From NCBI GenBank assembly GCA_039105265.1, contig JAPFFF010000007.1, positions 3,162,001 to 3,226,000 of the forward strand: a DNA stretch of 64,000 nucleotides. The letters are read 5' to 3'. Below are positions 39,488-48,741 of this stretch, piece by piece. How positions within the stretch are numbered: position 1 is the stretch's first letter; each line of letters starts with the position of its first letter. The notes below the pieces were generated by a model. The model was given only the letters and a program-made list of their open reading frames with translations. It did no database searches and was not told the DNA's origin. Made by a program: the position numbers and the translations under genes. This DNA comes from Tritrichomonas musculus. Its lineage: Eukaryota; Parabasalia; Tritrichomonadida; Tritrichomonadidae.

Positions 39488-39501
39488 CCTTTTTATCATT
39501 A
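39488..39501 (+). promoter_or_regulatory. Core promoter CCTTT plus initiator TCATTA
   Basis: CCTTT (39488-39492, the M5 motif of T. vaginalis) is followed by TCATTA (39496-39501, Inr). The predicted transcript start is about 14 bases before the ATG at 39512. This is the clearest core promoter in the window. Confidence 0.6.
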
Positions 39502-39511
39502 ATTTTTTTTG

Positions 39512-40726
39512 ATGACCAATTATTTATTCAATTTCAATAATAAACGTATAGAATTTAATAATATGACTTTATATGATCTTTCCCTTCTAGAAGAAATTCG
39601 GCCGTCCAAAGATGCACTTATAAACGAGAGATTAATTGATTTTGATATTACCACAGATTCTCATCATTTAAATGGACTAAAAGATAAAGAAAGTCAACTT
39701 CAAAAAAAATATCAAAGCCAGCAAGATTCGTTGCAAAAAAAGAAAGATGAAAATTTAATTTTATTAGATCAAGTTAAATCATATCGAAATGATGAGAATT
39801 ACAATCCAAATGGTGGTGATTTCTTTCATAGACTTCGATCTTTTGAGGCAGAGCATGAAAGAGTTGTATCAGAAATCTCTAATTTAAATGACACAATAAC
39901 AAATTTAAGAAATCAAATCGGTGTAGCTAGAGCTCGCAAAAAAACACTTACTCAAAAAATAAATGATCTACGTGAAAAGCTTAATTCTGCAAATGACAGA
40001 AAAAGACATTTTGTCGCACTTTTAGATGAAATCACTGAATCCCATGATACAATGACGCAATCAGTTGAAGATCTTGAGAATCAATGTGAACTCATTAAAT
40101 CAAGAATAAAGAAAAAGGCTGAAGAATTGAAAAAAATCTCACCACAAGATACAGCAACAATGACGATTCAAAAGAGAGCATTAGAAAATGAATTTAAGGA
40201 AAAGCAAGCATATTTAATTGATTTAAAGAACAAAGAAAAGCAACAAAAATCGAGAATGGCAGTTACCTTGAAAAAACGTAAAAATTTGATTAAAAATCAA
40301 ACGTCACCAATCAATTGGATGAGTGAAAGAGTGAGTTATATAGCCAAAATAAAGAAAGCTAGAGAAGAAAAAATGTCCCTTCAAAAATTCGAAAAAAGTA
40401 ATCAAAGATTAACTGAAATTACCGAAAAACAAAAAGACGAATATAATTTCACAGAAGAAGAAATAAAATATGCCCTAATTGCTGAGAAAAAAACTTTTGT
40501 ATTTGTAAAATCACAATTTTATAAAGATACTATGGATACTGAGAAAGAATATACAGAAGAATTGCAGCAGCAACTTGATGAAATAAATGAATCAATTGCA
40601 CAAATTCAAAAATTTAGAAATTCAACATTAGCTCTTTTGAAGAAGCAAGAAGAAGTTGTATCAATTGGAGATAGGATCAGCATACTAACAGATGAGCTTA
40701 CTGATATTCGTAGTAACATAATGTAA
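39512..40726 (+). CDS. Coiled-coil protein
   Basis: This 404-residue protein has a short N-terminal globular segment (MTNYLFNFNNKRIEF) and then nearly continuous coiled coil from about 55 to 400, broken near 260-280 (QTSPINWMSERV). The length and shape resemble flagellar or basal-body coiled-coil proteins, but no family can be named from sequence alone. The open frame starts one codon earlier at TTG; the ATG at 39512 is used. A strong initiator lies 11-16 bases upstream. Confidence 0.72.
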   Translation: MTNYLFNFNNKRIEFNNMTLYDLSLLEEIRPSKDALINERLIDFDITTDSHHLNGLKDKESQLQKKYQSQQDSLQKKKDENLILLDQVKSYRNDENYNPNGGDFFHRLRSFEAEHERVVSEISNLNDTITNLRNQIGVARARKKTLTQKINDLREKLNSANDRKRHFVALLDEITESHDTMTQSVEDLENQCELIKSRIKKKAEELKKISPQDTATMTIQKRALENEFKEKQAYLIDLKNKEKQQKSRMAVTLKKRKNLIKNQTSPINWMSERVSYIAKIKKAREEKMSLQKFEKSNQRLTEITEKQKDEYNFTEEEIKYALIAEKKTFVFVKSQFYKDTMDTEKEYTEELQQQLDEINESIAQIQKFRNSTLALLKKQEEVVSIGDRISILTDELTDIRSNIM

Positions 40727-40829
40727 TTAATGTTTTTATAAAATACAAATAAAGTTTTAAATCCACATATAAAAAATAGATGTAAACAATGAAAGATTTA
40801 GTAATCAACATCATTTAATTTTTTATCTT

Positions 40830-41942
40830 TTAACTTGTAACAGCTTGAGATTGTATTTCTAGAAGAACTTTTTGATCATGAACTTTCTGAATCCATCTAT
40901 CAATTTGATCTTTCAAATGCTGTAAACGGACGACGCCAAGGGCTTTAGGTTTGCACCATGTAACAACAATTCTTTCATCTACTTCATCAATAAATCCTTT
41001 TATAATTTGAGCTGATAAAGCTTTCAATACAACAATTTCAACTTGATTCTTTGGAATCTGGCAAACTCTGTAAATTTCATCAAAAGTAAAAATTCTTGAT
41101 TCGAACGGTTTAGAAAAAATTAGCTCTAATAAGATGGATAATGTAACTTTAAATTTAATTGTATCAGTATAATCAACAAACTGTGGCTTTGACTCAATTA
41201 TAGGTAAAAATTTTTTGTTAAATTCTTCATAAATCTCTGGTGTTCCATTATCAAGTAAGATAATCAAATCATAAATCCATTTGTTTTCTGAATCTTTAAG
41301 TATTTGAATAATTGGATGAGATGCCAATTCACCAAATGAGCATACATTTCTCGATATTAATGCTGCTGAGCATAAATCGTAAGCAAGAACTACATCATCA
41401 TATTTCTTTATAGTTGATAAATAAAGCAAGCCATGTTCATAAAATGAATCGTTGTCATTGCGTGCTTTATCTAACGAAGCTTGTACGCGATATAGAAGTG
41501 TTCTGACCATCATCGGTGAAAATTCAGTAACATTTTTCTCCACTTTACATAAAAGATTGAAAGCTGTTTCGAAATCACCATTTATAATGTATTGGGCAAC
41601 AACTTGTAATTCTAGCCAGCTTTTCGCATCACTAGACTCCTTAAAAGCTTTTAATGATTCTTCAATAAAATCTATGGCAGCTTTTGGTGAAGAAAAATCT
41701 TGGCTAACAAGGTGGATAATCTGTACTTGATGTAAAGGATCAAGAGATCCAATAAAGTAAGTAATAAACTTTTTGTAAAATTCGATTTTTTCACCAATTA
41801 TTCCAGGTTGATTTAATAAATCAATTACATTTAAACCAAGTTGGAACCAATGTTTTGTTTCATATAGATGTTTTATTTGTTTAATGGGTTCTTCAAAGAA
41901 AGGCGGATTGATTGCAATGATTTCTTGAAGAGCTTGTTCCAT
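40830..41942 (-). CDS. PSMD13: 26S proteasome regulatory subunit Rpn9 (PSMD13)
   Basis: This 370-residue protein (human PSMD13 has 376) consists of helical TPR-like repeats and a C-terminal PCI domain (about 165-340). It is recognised by the Rpn9 pattern FDEIYRVCQIPKNQVEIVV, then LSAQIIKGFIDEVDERIVVTW and a final helix LKDQIDRW. Rpn9 is a scaffold subunit of the 19S lid, next to Rpn5 and Rpn11. AACGGTTT, an M3-like match, lies on the opposite strand only 7-14 bases upstream of the ATG, so its role here is doubtful. Confidence 0.9.
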   Translation of the reverse strand: MEQALQEIIAINPPFFEEPIKQIKHLYETKHWFQLGLNVIDLLNQPGIIGEKIEFYKKFITYFIGSLDPLHQVQIIHLVSQDFSSPKAAIDFIEESLKAFKESSDAKSWLELQVVAQYIINGDFETAFNLLCKVEKNVTEFSPMMVRTLLYRVQASLDKARNDNDSFYEHGLLYLSTIKKYDDVVLAYDLCSAALISRNVCSFGELASHPIIQILKDSENKWIYDLIILLDNGTPEIYEEFNKKFLPIIESKPQFVDYTDTIKFKVTLSILLELIFSKPFESRIFTFDEIYRVCQIPKNQVEIVVLKALSAQIIKGFIDEVDERIVVTWCKPKALGVVRLQHLKDQIDRWIQKVHDQKVLLEIQSQAVTS

Positions 41943-42483
41943 TTAAATAACGGTTTCTTATTTGGCCAAAAATCGCCTTGACAGTCATTTGTAATCAACC
42001 TATTTATTTTAACTCAATTTATATCGTTACTTTCATTTATTGAAATTTCAAAGGAAAAGTTTTTTATTTTATATGAAATCCATAGCATTATGCTATAATA
42101 AAAAAGAATTTAAAAACATAGTAAATAAAACACAAAAAATTAAAAGTCAAAGTTTTTAATTTGATAAAGTTTTCGCCATAAATTATAGCAATTAGCACAT
42201 AAAACTAATGTATCGCCTCTGCCAATAGATTTTAAAGTTTTTTCTATAAAATTTTAAAATAATTATTGATGAAGAGTAGAAAATAATACCAAATCACCGA
42301 ATTTTTTCTTTTAACTCTCTTTACATTATTAAATATAGATTCTATATTAAAAAGAATGTGCTAATTTACTGAATGAATAACTAAAGTCATTGTTTTTTCA
42401 ATTTGATTAACACTAGAACGATACTTAATAAGTAGTTATATTGAATTTTTCAAAATAACCGCTGATCGATATAAACTCATCAA
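41943..42483. other. Divergent promoter region
   Basis: The 541 bases lie between the divergent Rpn9 and beta-adaptin genes. M3-like octamers occur at both ends (41949-41956, and AGCGGTTA on the minus strand at 42456-42463, about 21-28 bases before the adaptin ATG). The rest is AT-rich with no gene seen. Confidence 0.5.
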
Positions 42484-44670
42484 ATGTCAAACCCGCTTCC
42501 ATACAACTTACAATGGGCTCAAAGCGATTTAGATAAAGCTCTTACCAAGAACGATCCCGTCGCTATTCGTGCTGGTCTCCAAGAAGTCTTAACTCAACTT
42601 TCATGGGGAGTCGACGTCTCTCCTCTTCTCGGTGTAATTGTTATGGCTACAGAAACACACGATATTCCATGCAAACGAATGGTTTATACAATTATGACCT
42701 CAATTGCTCGCAAAGACCCTGATATGTCAATTTTAATTACAAACACACTTCTTAAAGATTGCGCAAGCGTTAATCCAATTGTTCGCGGTATGGCCCTTCG
42801 TGCTATTTGCGATATTGAAGTTACAACAATTCAAGATGAACTTCCAAAAATTGTCGCTGTTGGTTTAACAGATACTAATCCATACGTTCGTAGAATGGCC
42901 ATTCTCGCAACAATCCATCTTCACCGTGTTGCCCCACAATCAATTGAAGAAAAAGGTATCACAACACGTCTTTTTGAACTTCTTCGTGATAGAGATCCTC
43001 AAATTATCTGTAACTCACTTTTCGCCCTTTCTGCAATTCTTTCCGATAATGGAGGTATTTCTTTTGATATGAATCTTATTCACCACCTCGTTAACTCCCT
43101 TCCAAAGTTTTCAGAATGGGCTCAATCAGAAGCCATGCAAGTTATTTCCCAATATCACCCAGCAAATGATCGTGAACGATTCGACCTTATGAACATTGTT
43201 GACCAATTCCTTCAATCATCTTCCTCTGCTGTTTTAACTGCTACTGTCAAAATCCTTCTTACTTTGACAAATGACCGTGCAGACTTACAACGTCAAGTTG
43301 TCGGACGTGTCCTTCCAAAATTCATCACACATATACACTCAAGTTGCCCAGAAGAACAATACTCACTTCTCAAGCATTTAATTGTTTTAGCTCGCCGTTT
43401 CCCAACTGTCTTCAAGCAAAGTATCCCACACTTCTTCGTTAACTTCTCTGATAACCCAGATGTTGCACGCGCAAAATTCGAACTCCTTGAAATTATTACA
43501 GACGACTTCTTCTCTAGAGAAGTTATTGAAACAACAGCACGTTATGTCCTTCTCGAAAAACCATTCACAATTGAATACGGTATTAAACTTATGCGTGATC
43601 TTGCACTTCGTCTTCCATCATCAATTCAAACAATTGTTTTAAAGATGAAACTTTTCTTCGATATGAAAAGGCATAATCTTGTCAATCAATGTTTGATTAT
43701 TCTCCCAGATCTTATGAGGAGACTTCCTCTCTCAATTTCTGAATTTATTAGTTTACTTCCAGGAGAACCACCAAGCGAACTCAATGGTCCAGCTCTTGGT
43801 GCTTATGCTTGGATTCTTGGTGAGTATGGTGATCGTATTGCCGATAGTGTTTATTGCCTTGAACATTTAATGTTGAAATCTTGGGGAGCTAAAGACAAAT
43901 CAGAATCTACTTCTGCTTCTGCCAGCAACCCAATGCTCCCATCAGCACATGATGAACAATCAATGATGAAAATTTGTTTGATGACTGCTTTAGCTAAGCT
44001 CCTCTTTGTTACCCCAGGTGAAGCCCGTCCAGTTTTAGCTGCCGTTCTTGCCCTCGGAGTTAAGGATTCTCATCCAGGAGTTCGTTCAAAAGCTCTTTTC
44101 CTCTACAATCTTCTCAAAACTGATCTTGATGCAGCACGCTCTGCACTCATGACTACCAAACAAAGTATGGAACCATTTGTTGAAGATGCAGACTCTGAAA
44201 ATATTGATATGGTCTTTGATGAATTTAATACATTCTCCGTTTGTTATGAACAACCACAGATTGAATGGAATAAAGGACCCGAAGAAATTGATTTATCAGT
44301 CGAAGAAGAGGAAGAAGAAGATCAAAATGAGCATAAACTCGAAGATCTTCAGCAAATCTCACCAGAAGATTTCCAAGCTCTTTGGACAACAGAAGGTATT
44401 GCATCTATCGAAGACTCCATCTCTCTTGGTTTCGAAATTGATATTCAGATGTTCGTTGATGCACTTGTCAATGCCAATGTCGGAGTTATGGCATCTGGTA
44501 AAACTGATGATGGCGGCTCTAAGATTTTTGCTTATGGATACATAGACGGAAATATTTCTCTTATTGAATGCGTTGAAAAGGGAGGTGAAATGTCTTTCAC
44601 AATTAAAGCTGAAACTACTGAAATTGCAGAAGCATTCAAAGACTTCTGGCTTGGTATCTTCAATGAATAA
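42484..44670 (+). CDS. AP4B1: Beta-adaptin, best fit AP-4 complex beta subunit
   Basis: This 728-residue adaptin large chain has a HEAT-repeat trunk (about 5-560, with NPIVRGMALRAICDI and NPYVRRMAILATIHLHR). A short acidic linker (about 605-625) precedes a C-terminal platform domain (about 630-728). There is no long hinge with clathrin boxes and no beta-sandwich ear. AP-1/2 beta chains are ~940 residues, while AP-4 beta (739 in human) has this reduced end. The linker phrase FDEFNTFSVCY and the final domain align with AP-4 beta by eye. AP-4 sorts cargo at the trans-Golgi. The stop overlaps UAAA. The beta-adaptin call is firm; AP-4 over AP-1/2 is likely. Confidence 0.85.
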   Translation: MSNPLPYNLQWAQSDLDKALTKNDPVAIRAGLQEVLTQLSWGVDVSPLLGVIVMATETHDIPCKRMVYTIMTSIARKDPDMSILITNTLLKDCASVNPIVRGMALRAICDIEVTTIQDELPKIVAVGLTDTNPYVRRMAILATIHLHRVAPQSIEEKGITTRLFELLRDRDPQIICNSLFALSAILSDNGGISFDMNLIHHLVNSLPKFSEWAQSEAMQVISQYHPANDRERFDLMNIVDQFLQSSSSAVLTATVKILLTLTNDRADLQRQVVGRVLPKFITHIHSSCPEEQYSLLKHLIVLARRFPTVFKQSIPHFFVNFSDNPDVARAKFELLEIITDDFFSREVIETTARYVLLEKPFTIEYGIKLMRDLALRLPSSIQTIVLKMKLFFDMKRHNLVNQCLIILPDLMRRLPLSISEFISLLPGEPPSELNGPALGAYAWILGEYGDRIADSVYCLEHLMLKSWGAKDKSESTSASASNPMLPSAHDEQSMMKICLMTALAKLLFVTPGEARPVLAAVLALGVKDSHPGVRSKALFLYNLLKTDLDAARSALMTTKQSMEPFVEDADSENIDMVFDEFNTFSVCYEQPQIEWNKGPEEIDLSVEEEEEEDQNEHKLEDLQQISPEDFQALWTTEGIASIEDSISLGFEIDIQMFVDALVNANVGVMASGKTDDGGSKIFAYGYIDGNISLIECVEKGGEMSFTIKAETTEIAEAFKDFWLGIFNE

Positions 44671-45200
44671 ATATATCACGCTTTTTAACTTTTTCTTTTT
44701 ATCATTTGGTTTTTTTTATTATTATTATTATAATGTTATTTGTGACAGGTCGTATTAAACTGACAACATAAGGACTTTTACCTAAGTTCGCATGTTCTTT
44801 TCTGATGATTGAAGGCACCATATATAGAATAATGATTTCTTTTTGTTTTTTTCACAAGTTATCGAACTCTAATCCTCTTACAAAATCTTTCATATAAACA
44901 TATAATTTTATTATTTATATATTCAGAGTATAATTTTAAAAATATTTGAATTCGATAAAATCATTTTGAAGATATTATAAAACATATCACAAGAATGACT
45001 CTTTCAAAAAGTTTTCTCAAAAACAATTCAATTTTTTATCTTTATCTTAAATTTGTTTGAATATATATAAGAGTCGGTTTTCGTAAGCACTACTGAGGTT
45101 GCCGGCGTCAACATGTGGCTCACGTCAATACGAACTCCTGGGAAAATAAAAATATTTTTTTCTCCAAGATGGTTCTCCACCACTGACCACCGTTTAGTAA
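44671..45200. other. Spacer between host genes and the element region
   Basis: AT-rich DNA with no gene. At about 45069-45142 a G+C-richer stretch begins GAGTCGGTTTTCG and ends CGTCAATACGAACTC. A related sequence occurs inside the Polinton at about 50407-50450. Confidence 0.5.
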
Positions 45201-45706
45201 ACCGCTTGATTGAGAGAGGTAGTTTTGTTGTTGGTTGGTTTGTTGTTGGTTGTTTAGATCTGATGGAGTTTGTTGGTAGTTATGTTGGTTAGGGAGTATG
45301 TTTGGTTGGTAGTTATTTTGGTTAGGTTGTTGGGGTTGGTAGTTTGTTCGATCTGATGATGGATTTCAATCTAAAAGAGAGAGAGGTAGTTAGTTTATTG
45401 AGGTTTGTAGTTATGTTGGTTAGATAGTAGGTTTGGTTGATAGTTTTTTTGAGAATTCGGCGTTGTTTGATCTGATGATGGAGTAAGATCATATTGTTGA
45501 TCTAAGATTCTTCGTAGCAGTATATCAAGCACCCATTGTTGCATTCTGGGCTGGTTCATACACAGAGCAGTTCTGCTGAAGATTATTCTGAGAAGGAGCA
45601 TTCCCTTGAGTGACGAAATCCTTAAGGTGAATTTTTTTACTTTTTTTGTTTTTACCTTTTTGATTAACTTCTTGGTTAGCTGGTTGTTGTTTCATTGGAG
45701 TAAGTG
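45200..45706 (-). pseudogene. Broken Q/N-rich gene with a surviving initiator
   Basis: On the minus strand an initiator TCACTT (about 45700-45705) is followed 7-12 bases later by ATG (45695) and protein-like sequence rich in Gln, Asn and Lys (MKQQPANQEVNQKG, then KKIHLKDFV). Further Q/N-rich stretches follow to about 45200 but not in one frame. It looks like an inactivated gene of unknown family; whether it belonged to the host or to the neighbouring element cannot be told. Confidence 0.45.
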
Positions 45707-46239
45707 ACTGTTTTTAATGGTTTTCGTTTATATGATCTTGTAGTTCTTCGATCTCTTATGGAAGTAGTTCTAAGACTCATGAAATATATTTGATCCAATA
45801 GTTTTAGTTTGTTTGCTGCCATTTCCTATTTTTGAGGATTTTGTCATCTAATTTATATCACTGTCAACCAAAACACTATTAGGTATATCTAAAATGTTAT
45901 TTATTTCTTTTTGCAACATTTTTAATAGTATTAATGTTTTCCATTAAATTTCAATCATCATTAAGGGATATATCCTTCATTTTGTTAAGCATATATTTCA
46001 TTAATTCTGCGAAATATATTTGATTGGTCTATATTTATATAAATATGCAAGTCTTGTTGATTTTATTCCTTTTGGCCTTGCTTTCTATCTTGTGGAAGTT
46101 GTTTTTATTCGACTGGGGTTTGTTTGGATCCTCAACAGTACCTTAGATAAGCTCATTATTACTGAGTTAACCTAAAACTTGGTCCATTGGATTATTTATA
46201 ATTGAAAAATACATTCTTCAATTGGTTTATGAGTAGTAA
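45707..46239. other. Gene-free DNA left of the Polinton
   Basis: AT-rich sequence with several short protein-like stretches on the minus strand (such as KEINNILDIPNSVLVDSDIN), all interrupted. It is probably decayed coding DNA. No unit could be delimited. Confidence 0.35.
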
Positions 46240-46240
46240 T

Positions 46241-46292
46241 GTTAAGGAGAGCTCCGAGCTAAAGCTCTCCACTCACGCTTCGCTTCTTTAAC
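46241..46292. repeat. Nested hairpin near the left end of the Polinton
   Basis: GGAGAGCT (46246-46253) pairs with AGCTCTCC (46263-46270). An outer GTTAA/TTAAC pair lies at 46241-46245 and 46288-46292. The block GAGCTCCGA recurs as GAGCTCCGAAATG at about 49711 and 49788 inside the element. It may be part of a terminal or regulatory region. Confidence 0.5.
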
Positions 46293-46555
46293 AGATATAC
46301 CATATAGCTATGGCACATTCTACTATATAAGGTCGTCCATTTGTGCCGTCCATAGCGTTATGTCCATATTATGATTTACATGAAAATAAGCTCAAATAAG
46401 CAATTATAGCTCTAAATTAACATGATGGAGTACATCCAATGAACTATCCAGGCATCCAATAGATCAATAATTATGTTAATAATAATATTAATTGAAACAG
46501 TCCGCTTATAAATATAGATGATTTAATATGTTATAGCTACCAAAACATATAACAT

Positions 46556-46757
46556 TAGATGTAAATGATTTCTAGATTGAATTAAATGGAAACAATCCGG
46601 CTAATAAAACATATAATAATACCAACTATCTCATTAAATGGAAACAATCCGGCTATCGATTAAATGTAAATGATTTCTAGATTGAATTAAATGGAAACAA
46701 TCCGGCTATCGATTAAATATAAATGATCTCTAGATTGAATTAAATGGAAACAAGTCC
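46556..46757 (+). repeat. Iteron-like ~53-bp direct repeats upstream of the helicase
   Basis: ATTAAATGGAAACAATCCGG recurs with its ATG at 46586, 46638 and 46691, and a fourth, partial copy at 46744 forms the start codon of the helicase gene. Spacings are 52-53 bases. Copies are joined by TAAATGATTTCTAGATTGAA-type spacers. A weaker related stretch lies at about 46491. Regular iterons before a replication-type gene resemble replication origins. Confidence 0.75.
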
Positions 46758-48438
46758 AGTTGTCCCAAAATATATATTTTTAATTTTGTCCCAAATGTCC
46801 CAATATCTCGAATCCACTTTGTTTGACACCATTCCTGTATCTACTTATAAGATATCGATTACTAAGCAAGATATTACTCATGAAATAGTATTCGATACAT
46901 GCAAATTTATATTAGATGCGCCAATTGGATCTGGTAAGTCGACAGCATTGATGAATCACATTAAAGACAGCAAAGATAATAATTATATAATTATTGTTCC
47001 CACTACCAATATTGCTGTTGATTTCTATAATGCAATTGATTATAGTGAAGACTCTGTTAAGTTATGCACTAATGATGGCGCATTTAAAGACATTAAGTTA
47101 GCATTTGATAATAATGTTCGAGTGATCATCACTACATATCACACAGCATCTAGATGTTTAGGTAGTATAATTGAGTTTACACATGGAAATCTACTTAATA
47201 AATATCATTTGTTTATCGATGAAGCTCACTTATTGTTATTACATCCAGCATTAATAGAGATGACGCGAGAATTTAATTATGTTGGACTTATTACAGCCAC
47301 CCCCAGAGAATTAAAGCACCTGTCTGTGTTTAAAGATTATGTTACTATAAGTCCAGTAATAAGTACTCGCTATCATAGAAAGTTATATATTAATAAGTTG
47401 ACTAATTTATCATTACAGTATCATGAAATAATTGAATTAGTTAAGACTAATATAAATGACTTTAATGCGATTATTATTAAGATTGAAGATAAGCATGAAG
47501 GCCGATCATTGAAAGAATTGCTTGTTAAAGAGAATATTGGTGCATTATTGTATAATGGAGATAATAAAGAGACTGAGTTGATTAATGGCAGATTTGTTGA
47601 TAAATCGAATGGTGATCCAATAATGAATAAGGTTGTTGTATGCACTAGTACGATACAAGCTGGACAGTCTATTAATGATAATGTATTACAAATCTTCATA
47701 CAGACACCCTTAGACAATTATTCCTCAGTTGAGCAGTTTATTGGTCGAAATAGATCTAGTAATAGTATCACCTACTTATTCCTTAATATTGATGGCGCAG
47801 TTAATAAATCGATAAGTAATAATCTAGCAGACAGATACTATAATAGATTGCATGATACCAGAGTTAAAGCATGGCGTAATACAAATATAGATAAATGGAT
47901 GAGAATATTAAATAAGCATGGGGAAATTATATTAAGCGATACACTATTAAATAAGATTAGTAATCCAGATGACAATGAAAATAAGCCAATTGAATTTAAT
48001 AATGAATTGTATAATGAAAATATGTATAATGGTAAAGATCTTAATATTCGATTTAAGGGTAAAAAAGAGTTATACAGTTACTATGGTACCAAGATATTCC
48101 CACATCCTTATAAGATTATAATGAGCAAGAATACATGTGATGATGGTAAGCGAGCTCGAATGTATAGATTGATTTATAATGAGAATGTTTCAATGATACC
48201 TGATTCCACAGACCTTAATACTAAAGCAATGGAATCGAATGATAAGTCATCTACAGACAAAGCAGATAATGCTATAAGTGAATTTAATGGTAGATCCTTA
48301 AATGTTGAGTTTAGAGGTAAAAAAGAGTTATACAGCTACTATGGCACCAAGATATTTCCGAATACACTTAAGATTAAAGAGATGCGACCTACAATTGATG
48401 GTAAGAGGGTCAGAAAATACATGCTTGTTTCCATTTAA
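46744..48438 (+). CDS. Polinton SF2 helicase, origin-binding-protein-like
   Basis: This 564-residue DEAH-type superfamily 2 helicase has Walker A PIGSGKST (60-67), DEAH (159-162), TATP (184-187), motif V STIQAGQS (302-309) and motif VI QFIGRNR (331-337). The set resembles the herpesvirus-type origin-binding helicases more than cellular DEAD/DEAH proteins. The C-terminus carries a ~50-residue domain twice (429-478 and 515-563), each with GKKELYSYYGTKIFP, perhaps for DNA binding. It is preceded by ~53-bp direct repeats that include its own start codon. A role in element replication is inferred. Confidence 0.75.
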   Translation: METSPVVPKYIFLILSQMSQYLESTLFDTIPVSTYKISITKQDITHEIVFDTCKFILDAPIGSGKSTALMNHIKDSKDNNYIIIVPTTNIAVDFYNAIDYSEDSVKLCTNDGAFKDIKLAFDNNVRVIITTYHTASRCLGSIIEFTHGNLLNKYHLFIDEAHLLLLHPALIEMTREFNYVGLITATPRELKHLSVFKDYVTISPVISTRYHRKLYINKLTNLSLQYHEIIELVKTNINDFNAIIIKIEDKHEGRSLKELLVKENIGALLYNGDNKETELINGRFVDKSNGDPIMNKVVVCTSTIQAGQSINDNVLQIFIQTPLDNYSSVEQFIGRNRSSNSITYLFLNIDGAVNKSISNNLADRYYNRLHDTRVKAWRNTNIDKWMRILNKHGEIILSDTLLNKISNPDDNENKPIEFNNELYNENMYNGKDLNIRFKGKKELYSYYGTKIFPHPYKIIMSKNTCDDGKRARMYRLIYNENVSMIPDSTDLNTKAMESNDKSSTDKADNAISEFNGRSLNVEFRGKKELYSYYGTKIFPNTLKIKEMRPTIDGKRVRKYMLVSI

Positions 48439-48471
48439 TTACATAAATATTTAATTTATTTTTATATAAAA

Positions 48472-48741
48472 ATGGTAGAATTTTATGATGCAGATATTGG
48501 TATTAACAAATTAATTCATCTTAACTCTAAATATGAACAAGATAGATATAATGAACTCATTAATGAGATAAAGAGATATAAAGCTGATAATGATAATAAT
48601 GAGGCAGCTATAAATAGATTATATGCACGCTATTATGGAAATGTATGTGATAAAGCTTATGGCAAGAGATATATTAACATGTGGAACATGAAAATGAGAT
48701 TATTAAAGCAAATGTATGGCGAATTAATTAGGTTGGATTAA
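48472..48741 (+). CDS. Small Polinton protein, unknown
   Basis: An 89-residue ORF lies 33 bases after the helicase stop. It is helical and charged, with Asn/Tyr-rich sequence and AT-rich codons like the helicase, so the two probably belong together. TATTTTTATA lies just before the ATG. No family is recognised. Confidence 0.55.
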   Translation: MVEFYDADIGINKLIHLNSKYEQDRYNELINEIKRYKADNDNNEAAINRLYARYYGNVCDKAYGKRYINMWNMKMRLLKQMYGELIRLD

